Origin: Hyposmocoma kahamanoa
Lineage: Eukaryota > Arthropoda > Insecta > Lepidoptera > Cosmopterigidae
Reading direction: 5' to 3'
DNA length: 64,000 bases
Assembly (NCBI RefSeq): GCF_003589595.1
Contig: NW_020654972.1
Location: forward strand, 10,713,128 to 10,777,127
The translations under genes were made by a program, and so were the position numbers. Positions 53,180-63,915 of the stretch are shown here, one piece after another. The stretch's first letter is position 1. Each line of letters starts with the position of its first letter. The notes below the pieces were generated by a model. The model had not been told where the DNA came from. It did no database searches and worked only from the letters and a program-made list of their open reading frames with translations.

Positions 53180-54354
53180 AATGTTTTCGTTTCACATTTG
53201 GACGGTTTGTTCCCAGATGAAGTATGCAATTTATTTATATTATAATTTATTATTCTTATTATTGTTATTAACTTTTAAAAATCTTTCAATACCAAAGAAA
53301 TCTATGTGCCTACTAGCGTACTAGTTGAAGCATTGCACATCAGTATGTGCGGCAAAGATACAACAGAGTGTTCTCACTACACAGTAACAGAGTAAAGATA
53401 ATGTGAATAAAATAGTATGGTTCCCGTTTTTAAAAGATATAAAAAAAATACCAGGCTGCATAGTCTAAACATCTTTGCCTTTACGCAACTAAAAGTACAT
53501 AACATAACATGAATAATTCAACTATTTTTCTTTTTAGTAATATAATAATTATAAATAGTAAGCGGAAGGCCCCTGGGTCAAACGCGTTGTGCAACTTACT
53601 AATAGCGACTTTGCCAGTGGCGTTAGGTTAGTTCCCCAACTATGGATATATATCATTGGTAAATACTTAATAGGTATTATTCGCCTACATAGCTCATACC
53701 CAATAGGTACAGACTGACACGTCTGTCCACGGTCCTACAGTACTGATACTCTTTGACAAAATTCAACACAAAAACAAAACACTATCTTGATAGTTGCAAC
53801 ATGTAGTTGTTGTAAATGTTCTTGTCTATAGATTGAAGTCGTTGTTTAATGCAGTATTGCTTACTTAAACAGTAAGTGATGTCTTCATGAAGCAATTACT
53901 TTCCCTCAGTATCCTTTAGCCACAGAACAATAAATATAGTTCAAGCATAGTTCTTATTCTGCTATGGTAGAAGTGCTTTGTGCTCGTGTCATGTGTGCCA
54001 AAGTACTTACGCGGAATTCCACAAACTTGAACTCAGTTCGTCATTTTCGCTTTGCACGTTATTCATGGTCGCGTCAATTATTTCTCGCAAAACTTTGAGA
54101 ATCGTATAAGAATCCCTTATTTTGCTACTTCAGAGTGCAAAAATTATATTTTGATCCTAACGCTATCTAGCGGTGAGACGATGCTACTAATATTTTTGTA
54201 CGCGGTATTATATTATTTTATTTAGTTTTAATAAAATTTTCAATTTTCTGTTTTTTGTAATCATTTCGCACCTCATGCCGCTGCTTTGTGGTCGTTTTTT
54301 TTTTTTTTTGGAGAACTAAGTAAACATATCGACTTCGCCGTCGTTCAGTTATTA
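53180..54354. other. Non-coding stretch, nothing recognised
   Basis: No supportable feature apart from a T-homopolymer near 54295-54309. Confidence 0.4.
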
Positions 54355-54425
54355 ATCGCTAGATGGCAGCACATTGATAAAGTCAAAACTTCGTAACTTG
54401 TAATAACAGGTATTGAACTATCAAT
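54355..54425 (+). repeat. Dispersed repeat, partner of 59090-59205 (inverted)
   Basis: GCTAGATGGCAGCACATTGA, then TCAAAACTTCGTAACTTGTA. The reverse complement is at 59090-59205 (TACAAGTTACGACGTTTTGA, TCAATGTGCTGCCATCTAGC). Confidence 0.55.
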
Positions 54426-55189
54426 GATATGCCAACAGGTTAAAGTTTAAATTATATTATTAACAGGCCAGAATTTGTAAGGTACTTATTTTTAAATTAG
54501 ACTCCTTTAAATTTCATAGTATTTAAAACTATGAATGTGTTAGATTTGTCGACAGCAGTTCTAATAATAATCGAGGCTTAAGACACTTAAATTGTTTAAA
54601 AAAACATGGCCCTGTATATACATTATACTAAAACATAGGACTAATTCTGGATTAACTAGCACCCAACTACTCATAATATCTGAGGCATTCACAACACAGA
54701 ATCTCGTCGGCACGTAACTAGATAGCTCTCCGGTTGCAGCAACAATTTCAATTATTGCAGGACTATTTTAATCAATGTTGTATTTATCTCCTTTGGGCAT
54801 GTTGATAGGCTAACTAGTTTAAAGTCAAAGTTTACCAATGTGGATATACTTTATTGATTGAGACTGCATTATAAGTTAACTCTAGAAAGTTTGTGTTTGT
54901 TTAAGAGCAAGTAGGGAAATTCCTGTTAGCATAGCGTAGCATACGGTCGTGGTGTGTTCTCGTCCGTATAAATACCCGGAATTACACCCGCCGTACACCC
55001 GACCCGACACGTGCCCGACTAGCAATTCATTCTCTGTGTCATCATAAGCGTGCTTAAAATTGAAATAAAACATATCTTAGCTATTCCAGTATCTATCCAG
55101 TGGTCTATAATAATTCGTTTTACTGAGAATAAACTAATCAACTATGTAAATTGAAATATAATTTTTAATGGCTTGTTACAAACAACAGT
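54426..55189. other. Non-coding stretch, nothing recognised
   Basis: No recognised repeat or gene. The short minus-strand open frame at 54882-55073 has no known motif. Confidence 0.35.
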
Positions 55190-55270
55190 AACGTTTGCTA
55201 GAAGACGTCGGTTCGAATATGTCGGATCGAAGGAATTTTTTGCTGTTCGATCTTTGTATTAATAATTATT
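55190..55270 (-). repeat. tRNA-like SINE family F, fragment
   Basis: GCTAGAAGACGTCGGTTCGA (box B region), GTCGGATCGAAGGAATTTTT and TGTTCGATCTTTGTATTAAT. The head reads on the plus strand, opposite to 42425. Family orientation is uncertain. Confidence 0.45.
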
Positions 55271-55389
55271 ATAACAAAACCAGTGGAGTACTTTCACAAA
55301 ACATAATTTAATATCAATTCTATACAAATTTAATTACAGTTAAAATCGTTGAAAAGAAATACAAAAGATCCGTCAACAATCACATAGAA

Positions 55390-55765
55390 CAATTCGCGAG
55401 ATCCCCTCCCTAGGGAAAACCCTGTGTCGCGGGTGCCATGGACACACACATAGGGTCGTATTCTAGAACTCTACTTAATGCTCAAGTTAGGATTGCACTG
55501 GAAACACAAGCATTGGAAATACGACCCTAACGGCAGGGACTTGAGTATGATTTTGAGTGCTTTAAACCATACTCAAATCCTGACTTGAGCATTGAGTAGA
55601 GTTCTAGAATACGACCCATAGACAACCACAAATTACACCACACCACACACAATCACAATTACCCAAACTCACGAGAGAAATAAATATAGGTCATAAAAAT
55701 ATTTCTCCCGGCCCGGGAATCAGATGCCAGTCCGTCATAGTAACCGTTCAACCATGGAGGCAGTT
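55390..55765 (-). mobile_element. SINE family A, minus strand, interrupted by a 165-bp MITE
   Basis: CCTAGGGAAAACCCTGTGTC and CCATGGACACACACATA precede the insert. ATAGACAACCACAAATTACA through ATTTCTCCCGGCCCGGGAAT and AACCATGGAGGCAGTTA follow it. Confidence 0.8.
55453..55617. mobile_element. 165-bp PIF/Harbinger-like MITE, copy 2, nested in SINE A
   Basis: TIRs start GGGTCGTATTCTAGAACTCT at both ends. The 3-bp ATA flanks both sides (55450-55452 and 55618-55620). Since intact SINEs read CACACATAGACAAC here, the empty-site sequence is known and confirms the duplication. It has the same length as 11224-11388. Confidence 0.88.
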
Positions 55766-56089
55766 ATTAATTTCACAAAAAATAATTGAATATCAATTCA
55801 AATTTAAGAGTAAGATGTGAAAACACAGCTTACGAAGTCGCTCTTGAGTGTTATTAACAAACAAGCGTCAGTTAGAAACGTGAGCTTCTGCAGATTTGAA
55901 GTAACGAGTTTGGTTTGCGGGTTGCGGATTGTAAAGTTATATTCAAGCTTTAACACAAGTATGCGCGTTTTTATTTCATACGTTTATTATGTATTGATTA
56001 GGTACATTACAACCATGGACCCATAATTCAAAAGGACTGCTAAATGCGGTACAAGATAGCGTATTCGAGTATTTAGTAACTTTTGGTAC

Positions 56090-56235
56090 AAATTGATGTC
56101 GCGACGATTACTAAATAGCTATTTTTGTAACTTCATTGACGTTTCACATTGACAATTTGCAATTTGTCAATCCTAATCTAATTTCTAGTGATAACAAACA
56201 AACTAGATGGCGCTTATTTTTGCACAGATTTTTGT
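56090..56235 (+). repeat. Dispersed repeat, partner of 48290-48425
   Basis: GATGTCGCGACGATTACTAA, TAGCTATTTTTGTAACTTCA, TTCTAGTGATAACAAACAAA and CTAGATGGCGC, inverted relative to 48290-48425. Confidence 0.5.
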
Positions 56236-56264
56236 GGATAGTGACGGCTATTCTTTTATTTTGT

Positions 56265-56505
56265 TTAGGATTCTTCTTAGAGTGCGTCTTCAATCCTGAA
56301 GGTTGACCGTTAGCTTCCTTTATCTATTTCTTTCAGCAGCCAACCGGAACAGCTGTTCGACTGAGGCAATGCCGATGCACTCCCGGATGTTCCGCAGCCA
56401 CGATTTCTTTCTTCGCTCAGCACGTCTCTTTGCCTGCACTTTGCCCATCATTATCAGCTGTAGCAGCGTGTACCCATCGTTCCTGAGCACGTGACCAAGG
56501 TACTC
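56265..56505 (-). pseudogene. RTE-type LINE ORF2 C-terminal fragment
   Basis: The minus strand reads HVLRNDGYTLLQLIMMGKV, QAKRRAERRKKSWLRNIREC and IGIASVEQLFRLAAE. GHVLRxxxY, GKIxGRRxxGRRxxSWLxNLR and W are the known pattern of this LINE C-terminus. Nothing upstream is preserved. Confidence 0.75.
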
Positions 56506-56634
56506 ATATTACTACATACTGTTTACGATTAGTTCCATCTATCCATATTAAGAAGCGTTAATTTTATATATGTATATTTTTGTATAATTTTATACACAAA
56601 ATCAGTAATTGATAAAATTACAATGAAAAAAACT

Positions 56635-56925
56635 TCTTTTATGATACTAAGGGATGGGATGAACAAGTAGTGGACCTGATGGTAAACGACACGTCTGTCC
56701 ATAACAGTTGCAGTGCCACTCACAGCTTTAAATCGCAAAGATTTGAAGTGCACTGCCTCTGCGCAATAAGTTGAAAACTGACATGTGCCTGTAATTTCAC
56801 CAGCACGCTTACCCTTCAAAATCGGAACGCTGTTATGCTCACATCACATCGTGCTTGGCAGCAGAAACAGGTAAGGTGGCAGTGCTTCTCTAGAGAACAC
56901 CTTCACAAAGAGCTCTATTGTTACA
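56635..56925 (+). repeat. Repeat family B, near complete
   Basis: TTTTATGATACTAAGGGATG, ACACGTCTGTCCATAACAGT, TGCAGTGCCACTCACAGC, ACATGTGCCTGTAATTTCAC, GGCAGCAGAAACAGGTAAGG and AAAGAGCTCTATTGTTAC. Confidence 0.75.
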
Positions 56926-57088
56926 TAACTGACTTATTATATTTCATGTTAAAGAGGAATTTTTTGATATCTACGGTCATTTACCTCCTTGAGTAATTGG
57001 TCCATGATTTCAACATAAGTAAGATTATATTAGTAGCTTCTGTTTATATGTATTTTCTTCCTCATTTACATTACTTATAAGTGTTTAC

Positions 57089-57113
57089 AAACACACACAC
57101 ACACACACACACA
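57089..57113. repeat. (CA)n microsatellite
   Basis: About 12 CA units immediately upstream of the RTE-like LINE fragment. Confidence 0.85.
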
Positions 57114-57139
57114 GACTTATATCTATTATATTTTTATGT

Positions 57140-58121
57140 TGTAACACCACGTCTCGCAGAAGTCGAGGACTTTTACAGCAGTCTATTTGCCTCGCGTGCT
57201 CCAAAGCCACCACCCAACGCGAACGACTCGAGAGCCACACTTTCACGCCACTTCACGCACGATCTGCCAGAAGTGGATGAAGATGAAATTAGGAGGGCTC
57301 TTAAACAGCTTAATAATGGGAAGGCTCCTGGCGAAGACGGAATAACCTCTGAGCTTTTCAGGGCAGGAGGAGACCCACTGCTCAGAAAGCTCAAGGAGCG
57401 ATTCAACGCCGACATAGCCAATGGGACCAGCCCGGAGGCGTGTAGCAAAAACGTGGTAGCTTTGTTTTTCAAGAAAGGTGACAAAACCCTCTTGAGGAAC
57501 TACAGACTCCTGAGCCACGTTTATAAGCTGTTTTCGAGAGTCCTCACAAATCGTCTCGCCGGAAGATTTGACGCTTTCCGAACACCGGAACAGGCAGAGT
57601 TTCGAAAAGGCTATAGCACCGTGTACCACATACACACTGTTCGGCAGATTATTCAAAAGTCCGAAGAGTATAATCAGCGACTGTGTCTAGCATTTGTGGA
57701 CTACGAGAAAGTCTTCGACTCCATCGAAACCTGGGTTTTTCTGGAATCCTTGCAGCGATGCCAAGTCGACTGACGGTACGTAGAGGTGCTGAGAAATCTG
57801 GCCTTACTCCACGATGTTCGTCCAAGTACAAAGCAACAAGACAAGATCCATCCAGTTGCACAGAAGTGTAAGACAAGGAGTTGCTATCTCTCCGAAACTG
57901 TTCTCAAACGCTCTGGTGGACGTCTTTAAGACACTTGATTGGATCGGAATGGGGATCAATGGCAATGGCGAAAATCTAACACACCTTCGCTTTGTCGACG
58001 ACATCGTTATAATGGCAGAATCGCTGCAGGATCTGCAGAAAATGTTGAACAGCCTTGATACTGCCTCATTATCGGTCGGTCTTCGGGTGAATTTGGAAAA
58101 GACTAAGGTCTTGTGTGATAT
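57140..58121 (+). pseudogene. RTE-type LINE reverse transcriptase, frameshifted and truncated
   Basis: Frame 1 (to TGA at 57771) reads TPRLAEVEDFYSSLFAS, LKQLNNGKAPGEDGITSELF, VVALFFKKGDKTLLRNYRLL, SHVYKLFSRVLTNRLAGRF, EQAEFRKGYSTVYHIHTVRQ and motif A, AFVDYEKVFDSIE. A frameshift of about +1 near 57775-57815 leads to RSVRQGVAISPKLFSNALVD and motif C, HLRFVDDIVIMAES, then LRVNLEKTKVL. FVDD replaces the usual FADD. The element stops at 58121, where a hAT-like MITE lacking its left end begins. It is dead through the frameshift, truncation and fusion. Confidence 0.85.
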
Positions 58122-58373
58122 GCTAAAAAGTGTCCGAACTTATAGGGCGTTAAAATCGTATACAGAGCGTCATTCACGCTTTAGTCTTCGTTTGTTCGAC
58201 TGACAGCGAAGCAAGCAAAATTAGACAGTACTGCGATGACATTACAATTTTAATTCAACGTTTTAGCTTTTTCATATTCCTTTACATGTCACTACGTTTA
58301 AATGGGTTGACTTGGGACATTCTGTTCGTGGTTTGTATATTAGACCCGTCGTCCATTTATTTGTAAATCAATG
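58122..58373. mobile_element. hAT-like MITE family 1, copy 5, left end missing
   Basis: It starts inside the family at GCTAAAAAGTGTCCGAACTT, directly after LINE sequence, and runs to the right end TCCATTTATTTGTAAATCAA, TG. The first 36 bp or so are gone, so there is no target duplication to test. Confidence 0.85.
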
Positions 58374-59089
58374 AGTTCAGTGTACTTATTACATACGACG
58401 TCATGATAGGGACATATTACAGCATAAGGACATATTAGTTCTCGTGCTCCTACCAGTTACGAACATGAGGAAACGGCCGTCCAAATATCAAAGTGTCTAC
58501 GACAATGCACCCAGTCATTTACACAATCCTTGGTAAAATATATTTCTAAGAAAGTTACATACGCGAATATGTCGCAAATGACGATATTTCTATTTTATTT
58601 CACGTCATTCGTGACGAGAAAATTATGTAATTACGTCACGTGCGAGATTTGTGCTACGATGCGTTATATTATCGCTGTTAATATTTTTAGATGTACGTCT
58701 TGTCTCTGTTGGAAAATTATCGCGATCCTCTTCTGTCGTTTTTCAATTAAACGGGCTTTGTTGCAAGACAAAAACATTTAAGGGATAAACAAGCCTTAAG
58801 CCTGTACTTAGGGCTGGTTTCGCTTCGTTGTCTACCTCTTGTTTTGACTTCGCTTCACTTTTGTTTATGTTCCGCACAAAGTATAAGCAAATTTTGTTCA
58901 TTAATTTACCAACACTTTAAACTGTCATTATAGGTGCTTTAAACCTCGATTACTATCGGAACCGATGTCGCCAAAACTCGCACATTCGTAATATGAAACA
59001 CTACAAAATCTTGATACTGGTTTAGTTTTAAATTTAAAAAGAAATAACAGATTCTGGATTGTTATTTTAGTTTAAACATAACCGTGTTG
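58374..59089. other. Non-coding stretch, nothing recognised
   Basis: The plus-strand open frame 58530-58781 has no known motif. Confidence 0.35.
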
Positions 59090-59205
59090 GCATATCGTAG
59101 GAAAGTGCAATACCATCTGTACCTATTAATACAAGTTACGACGTTTTGACATTACATTGAAATTTTAATCAATGTGCTGCCATCTAGCAGTTCATTGTTG
59201 AACGA
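59090..59205 (-). repeat. Dispersed repeat, partner of 54355-54425
   Basis: Inverted match described under 54355-54425. Confidence 0.5.
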
Positions 59206-59559
59206 CAACGAATTGGAGTTATTAATTTTGTTCTTCAAACAAGCCCGTATTGCAGGTGTATAGCAGACGCTAACTAATCACTTCTACTGTATTTATTGTC
59301 CTGTGGGATTAACATAATGCGATAGTAAAAGAACATATTATTATTATTAACTTTTTCAACTATCATTACAGGTAGGTGTATTTCCTAATACAATAGTTAC
59401 TTAACTTGTTACAAAAATATCAGCAATAAACAAACTCATGATAATAAAATGATATTTCACAATAATAATTGTGTGAATTCATTCTGAGATCAATTGAACA
59501 AATCGATGTAGTGTGACCGCGTTGAGTGCATGCAGCTGCTGCACAACATGCTCCCTATA

Positions 59560-59700
59560 CTACATACTGTCTTAAATGTAAGAATCTAGCAAACTTGTTC
59601 TGGATACGTTTTATCATTGATTTATATTTAACTTCATGTGGCGGCCAAATTAGAGCGTCGTATTCGAGATTAACACAAACAAACAATAAACTGTACGCCA
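59560..59700 (-). pseudogene. LINE ORF2 fragment (Jockey-like C-terminal region)
   Basis: The minus strand reads VNLEYDALIWPPHEVKYK, SMIKRIQNKFARFLHLRQY. LEYxxxIWxPxxxxxxxxIxRIQxKFxRFL is the conserved pattern of Jockey-type C-termini. The plus-strand open frame here is a shadow. Confidence 0.7.
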
Positions 59701-60139
59701 AACATGTCAGAGGGCAAAAGGAGGTGTCTCAGCTTGTGCTGCCTGGAGCCTTTGTTGTCGCAGACAGCGCCGTTTTTCGGCCACCTCCTTGTCCCTAAAA
59801 GTATTATTCAATCTTATTTAATAATTCAATATTAATATATAGGGGAAGATAAATTAATTTTAACGAAAAAAAAGTTATAATACAGTAAATAATTTTTCTT
59901 ACGTGCTATGGTTAGTACAATACAAAATTACTTACCTGTATGCTAGAGAAATGCCACGGCCAGTCTACTACCCTACGCACGTGTTGCACTCAATGTTGTT
60001 GGTAGGAGCAGTTGTTGGCGACAACGGCTAGGATGCCATATGTGTGCGCCTTCGTGAACATGCACTACATTTTCGAAAGCCTCTGACTGTCTGATCTTTA
60101 GGAGAAACGTGGTAACAATTTAATAATATATTTTTGAAA
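59701..60139. other. Non-coding stretch, nothing recognised
   Basis: No feature that I can support. Confidence 0.35.
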
Positions 60140-60300
60140 TTATTAATACAAAGATCGATGCAAATTCCTTCGATCTGTCACAACTCAAATCTGCGTCTGC
60201 ATGCCATAAAGCAATATCTCATCAACCTCTGGTAGATGTGAAGATAGCTGGTTGAGTGAAGAAAAACTTTCATAGATTTCTCACAGGTTACGGAAAAAAG
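60140..60300 (-). repeat. tRNA-like SINE family F, diverged
   Basis: AATACAAAGATCGATGCAAA, TTCCTTCGATCTGTCACAAC, AAATCTGCGTCTGCATGCC and TTTCATAGATTTCTCACAGG follow the family order. Confidence 0.45.
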
Positions 60301-60439
60301 TTACTAAAAAAAACAAAGTAACAAACGTATAAGAAATTCGCCTAGTCTACTGATGCGATGTGTAGTTTAGTTGATAGAGCCTTTGCCCTAGATTGGCATA
60401 TAGATGCAGGTTCTACAGACACATTGGATAATAATATAG

Positions 60440-60512
60440 GTAATTTAAAACTCTGCGTGGCACTGCAACTTTTACGGACAGGTATGTCGCTTACCACCAG
60501 CCGCACGATAAA
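60440..60512 (-). repeat. Repeat family B fragment
   Basis: CTGCGTGGCACTGCAACTTT, GGACAGGTATGTCGCTTACC and CCAGCCGCACGA. Confidence 0.55.
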
Positions 60513-61016
60513 AGAAGTACGGTAACTCCGTACAAAGTTACATCGCTGCTTGTATACATATATACAAGTCGCGCTGCTATGGTTGTATAGAGTTACCATA
60601 TATGTCTTATTATACTATAGTTTTTGATCTGACACTTGTATATTGCGAGCATGTTAGTTAATGCGTGGCTATCAGACACAAGGTAATCAAAATGAAGTAC
60701 TCCGTGCGAGCAAACGCGGCCGTTTCTTGTGATATACCTTTTAGCTCCAGGGCATCTCGAAATCTCTGAAGCGTAGTTACCGCGAATCTCCTCAAAACAT
60801 GAAATTTGCGTTTAATATTACATAACAGGCCTTGGGCAAATATTTTACATTAAACAGATTTTTTTTTACAAACCTTCTCTTAAAACCTTATAACCATTAA
60901 AGACTATGAAGTTATGAACTATTGATGATTGTTGTTTAAGAAAGATGAAGAAATTTGTGTCTTTCTGTTGTCTTCTTATTCTTATTGTATAATGCATGCC
61001 ATCGTGGTGAAAGCCA
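60513..61016. other. Non-coding stretch, nothing recognised
   Basis: No feature that I can support. Confidence 0.35.
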
Positions 61017-61058
61017 CGAATGTTGCCCGCCGAATGTTGCCCGCCGAATGTTGCCCAG
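61017..61058. repeat. 14-bp tandem repeat, three units
   Basis: GAATGTTGCCCGCC twice, then GAATGTTGCCCAGG. It is GC-richer than the surroundings. Confidence 0.8.
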
Positions 61059-61407
61059 GATGCGCCAGAGGTACTGGAAACGAACGATATGTCGCGCCGA
61101 GAAAGGAGGCCTCTTTCGTGCACCCTTCTGTTACCTGATCTACTGGAATTACAGTTAAGAAACTAATGCCGAGTGAAACTAAGATCATTTAATTTCATTA
61201 CGAAAGAACATATCCATAATATTAACCTTAGAGCTAAGTCCAAACTCATGGTACCACGATTTCGTTTAACTAAGGTAAACGATTCTTGTATGGAGAACTA
61301 TATACGTTTTTACAATAAGATTCCGGAGCATATTATTAGCAAAATTATCATTTCCTAAGTTTAATTAAGAACTACATTAAAAATATTTTAAATGAACAGT
61401 CATACAT

Positions 61408-61625
61408 AACTGCCTCCGTGGCCGAACGGTTACCATGCCGGACTGCCACGCAGAGGTCCCAGGTTCGATTCCCGGGCCGGGAGAAATATTTGTATGGCCT
61501 ACATTTATTTCTCTCGTGAGTTTGGGTGTAATTTGTGGTTGTCTATGTGTGTGTCCATGGCACCCGCAACACAGGGTTTCCCTAGTGCGGGGCTATGTTG
61601 AGTTTGAGCGTTATTATTATTATTA
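61408..61625 (+). mobile_element. SINE family A, full length, nested in a LINE
   Basis: Box A TGGCCGAACGG (61419-61429) and box B GGTTCGATTCC (61462-61472), full body, and a TTATTATTATTATTATC tail. It is very close to the 22916-23140 copy, so both may be young. Confidence 0.88.
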
Positions 61626-61639
61626 TCATATTACATAAT

Positions 61640-61870
61640 CTCAGTATAGAATACTAAAAACCGATCTCAAAAGTCATTCATCCCCTAGTTTCCCACCCTT
61701 AGAGGTCGAATATTTTCTTCAAATTTAAATGGAACCACTACTAAGGTATCCTCTTTCCAACAAACATAGAGAATCAATAAAACCGGTTCACTTATGAAGG
61801 GGTTATCGTGCAACATACAAAAAAAATACAGTCAAATTGAGAACCTCCTTCTTTTTTTCAAGTTGTTCAA
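61640..61870 (+). repeat. Repeat family C copy nested in a LINE
   Basis: AATCTCAGTATAGAATACTA, AAAACCGATCTCAAAAGTC, TTTCCCACCCTTAGAGGTCG and GAACCTCCTTCTTTTTTTCA. Confidence 0.75.
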
Positions 61871-62486
61871 AAATTGAAGACTACGTGTTAGATAAAGATG
61901 TATGGAAAGACGACATGGCTCCGGATTCCACACAAATTTTATTCAAAGTGTATTCCATAGCATTTAAGTTTATTTGAAAATAGCAATTCCTAGAATTTCT
62001 TGGTCGTTCTTCTCAACGAAGTCGGCACAACTAGTGAACGAGCTTAAAAGTGACATTTTCAAGTGTAAATTTATTTTACCTACGGAATAAATGATTCTAT
62101 GGCTTCGACTTTGATTAAGAAATAACAATTGGAAAGACAGAGAGAGAGAGAAAAATACATTATACGAGTAATAATACATCCGATTCCCTCCATTTCATAA
62201 CTTCACCACCACAGTAAACCAAAACCATGGGACTCGAACAAACAAATATACTCGGTTTAAATCGGCAAAAATAGTATTACTTCGAAAATAAATCTTCAAA
62301 AGTGTCAAGCTTCATCTGCTCTTGTTAATGACATTTTTATTGTTATATAACCAAATGAAATGTTCTTCTTATTACATACACGCGTACATGAACCAAATAT
62401 AATTCATACTTCCTTTCTCCTGGCTCTTGTATCTTATCACAGTATGTTTTATATCGAGTTCTTAGGTTTTCGCGATTGTTACACAT

Positions 62487-63172
62487 AGGAAATGAAACAT
62501 GGTCACGGTTGACTGAGGTAGTACAGTCCTCTCAAGACGGCTGACGGGGAGGTAACGTCTCTCCCCGAAAAGCGAGACGGGGTTCGACTACCTGTCGAAC
62601 CGCTCACCGCCGGGGTCCCGAAAGAATGCGAACGGGGCGCAGGAGACTACGTGACGACCTCCAACCCCCGTAAGATGGGCCCATGAGCGGCAGTCTTAGG
62701 GGAGACTGTCGCTCATTACAGGTGGGCCCGAGATGGCGGCGTACGTGTTCCACGTCCGCCTCTCAAGACGGCTGACGGGGAGGTAACGTCTCTCCCCGAA
62801 AAGCGAGACGGGGTTCGACTGCCTGTCGAACCGCTCACCGCCGGGGTCCCGGAAGAATGCGAAAGCGCCCACGTGACTCTGGTACATGGTGAGGAGAGGG
62901 AGCACCGTCAGGTTTTAGTCGGTAGGAGTCCGACATAACCCTTCGTCTCCCCCGGGCGGAGGGTATCCATGAAGATTTCCTGACGTTAAAATAAAAAAAG
63001 GTGGTACAGTCATCAACCAGTCATGTCTAATATTAATGCAAACCACCCACCCTATTTTACTGTAACACCTCAGTCAACCGTAACAGTGGGACCTGTAAAG
63101 GGCTCGAAACGTTGGTTTGTTTGAAAAAACAAATATACGCGATTGAAATCCGTAAAAATAGTTTCATTTCCT
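62487..63172. repeat. Repeat family D copy with inverted ends and nested GC-rich insert
   Basis: AGGAAATGAAAC at 62487 is mirrored by GTTTCATTTCCT at 63161-63172. Inside, CACGGTTGACTGAGGTAGTA is mirrored by CACCTCAGTCAACCGTAACA. An unrelated GC-rich block (62528-62996) separates the two halves. Confidence 0.6.
62528..62996 (+). mobile_element. GC-rich retroposon 3' end with internal duplication
   Basis: TCTCAAGACGGCTGACGGGG starts at 62530 and again at 62761 (231-bp spacing, copies of about 105 bp). The block ends GCGGAGGGTATCCATGAAGA, TTTCCTGACGTTAAAATAAA and an A-rich tail, the 3' end shared with 5660-5815 and 32177-32326. Base composition is strikingly unlike its surroundings. Confidence 0.6.
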
Positions 63173-63457
63173 AAGTATGTCTTATGTTTATATAAAATTT
63201 ATTTTGTGAAGTACAAACCTGATTGCTCCCAAACATTTCACAGGCGTATTGTAATTACAAATATTATGATGAAAGGTGATGTTCCTAAATTGTTTCGTAG
63301 AACCTGTTATCTCCGTCTGTCGCGCAAGTGAAATTAGTTTCTATTCAACCTCTGGTATCAAGTCGCCATAAAATTATTATATAATATATCCGGTGCAGAT
63401 TGGTATTAGTGGTGTCAAGTTTCCATATGTTTACTTATTATTTTCAATTGTATTTTT

Positions 63458-63915
63458 AACCGACTTCAAAAAAGAAGGAGGTTCTCAATTCGACTGTATG
63501 TTCTTTTTTTTCTTTTTTTTGTATGTATGTTACGCGATAACGCGATAAATTTGTGAACCGATTTTCATGATTCTTTTTTTGTTGGAAAGGGGGTACTTCT
63601 ATAGTGGTCCCATTTCATTTTGAAGAAAATCATCCACCTCGAAGGGTGGCTGTTCACGCATGAAGATTCATTTTTATAAATAGAACCTAACCTTAATTTA
63701 GGAGCAATTACTTTAATGGTTGATTTTGCTATTTCTTCAATTCAAGGCGTTTTTCTCTCAATATACTTGGAGTAGTGAGAACGGATTTTTATTATCTCCA
63801 GTGTCAAGTCCTGTATAGTGGCGAACTAGGGGATATTTCAATAAAACTTAGCAAATAGACGTAATTCCACGTACTTTTGAGGTCGGTTTTTTTTAGTACT
63901 CTGTACTAAGATTAT
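63458..63915 (-). repeat. Repeat family C, full long form (about 460 bp)
   Basis: The best complete copy: TTAACCGACTTCAAAAAAGA to GAGGTCGGTTTTTTTTAGTA, CTCTGTACTAAGATTATT. Its middle (CGCATGAAGATTCATTTTTA through ATCTCCAGTGTCAAGTCCTG) is absent from short copies such as 9765 and 12352, which may be deletion derivatives. Confidence 0.8.

Larger units (their letters stand above)
61186..62115 (+). pseudogene. LINE 3' part, same family as 38440-39285, with two nested insertions
   Basis: It opens in ORF2 (NINLRAKSKLMVPRFRLTKV, FYNKIPEHI). SINE A (61408-61625) and a family-C repeat (61640-61870) interrupt it. It resumes with AATTGAAGACTACGTGTTAG, GATGTATGGAAAGACGACAT and the 3' UTR to GGAATAAATGATTCTATGGC. 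The 38.9-39.28 kb copy gives the uninterrupted reference. Confidence 0.8.

Noticed and set aside
57173..57876. Minus-strand open frames of 75-137 codons over the RTE-like LINE
   Set aside because: Complement of the reverse-transcriptase relic, which has family motifs in the plus strand.
59526..59798. Plus-strand 90-codon frame
   Set aside because: The complementary strand carries a recognisable LINE C-terminal pattern, so the plus frame is a shadow.
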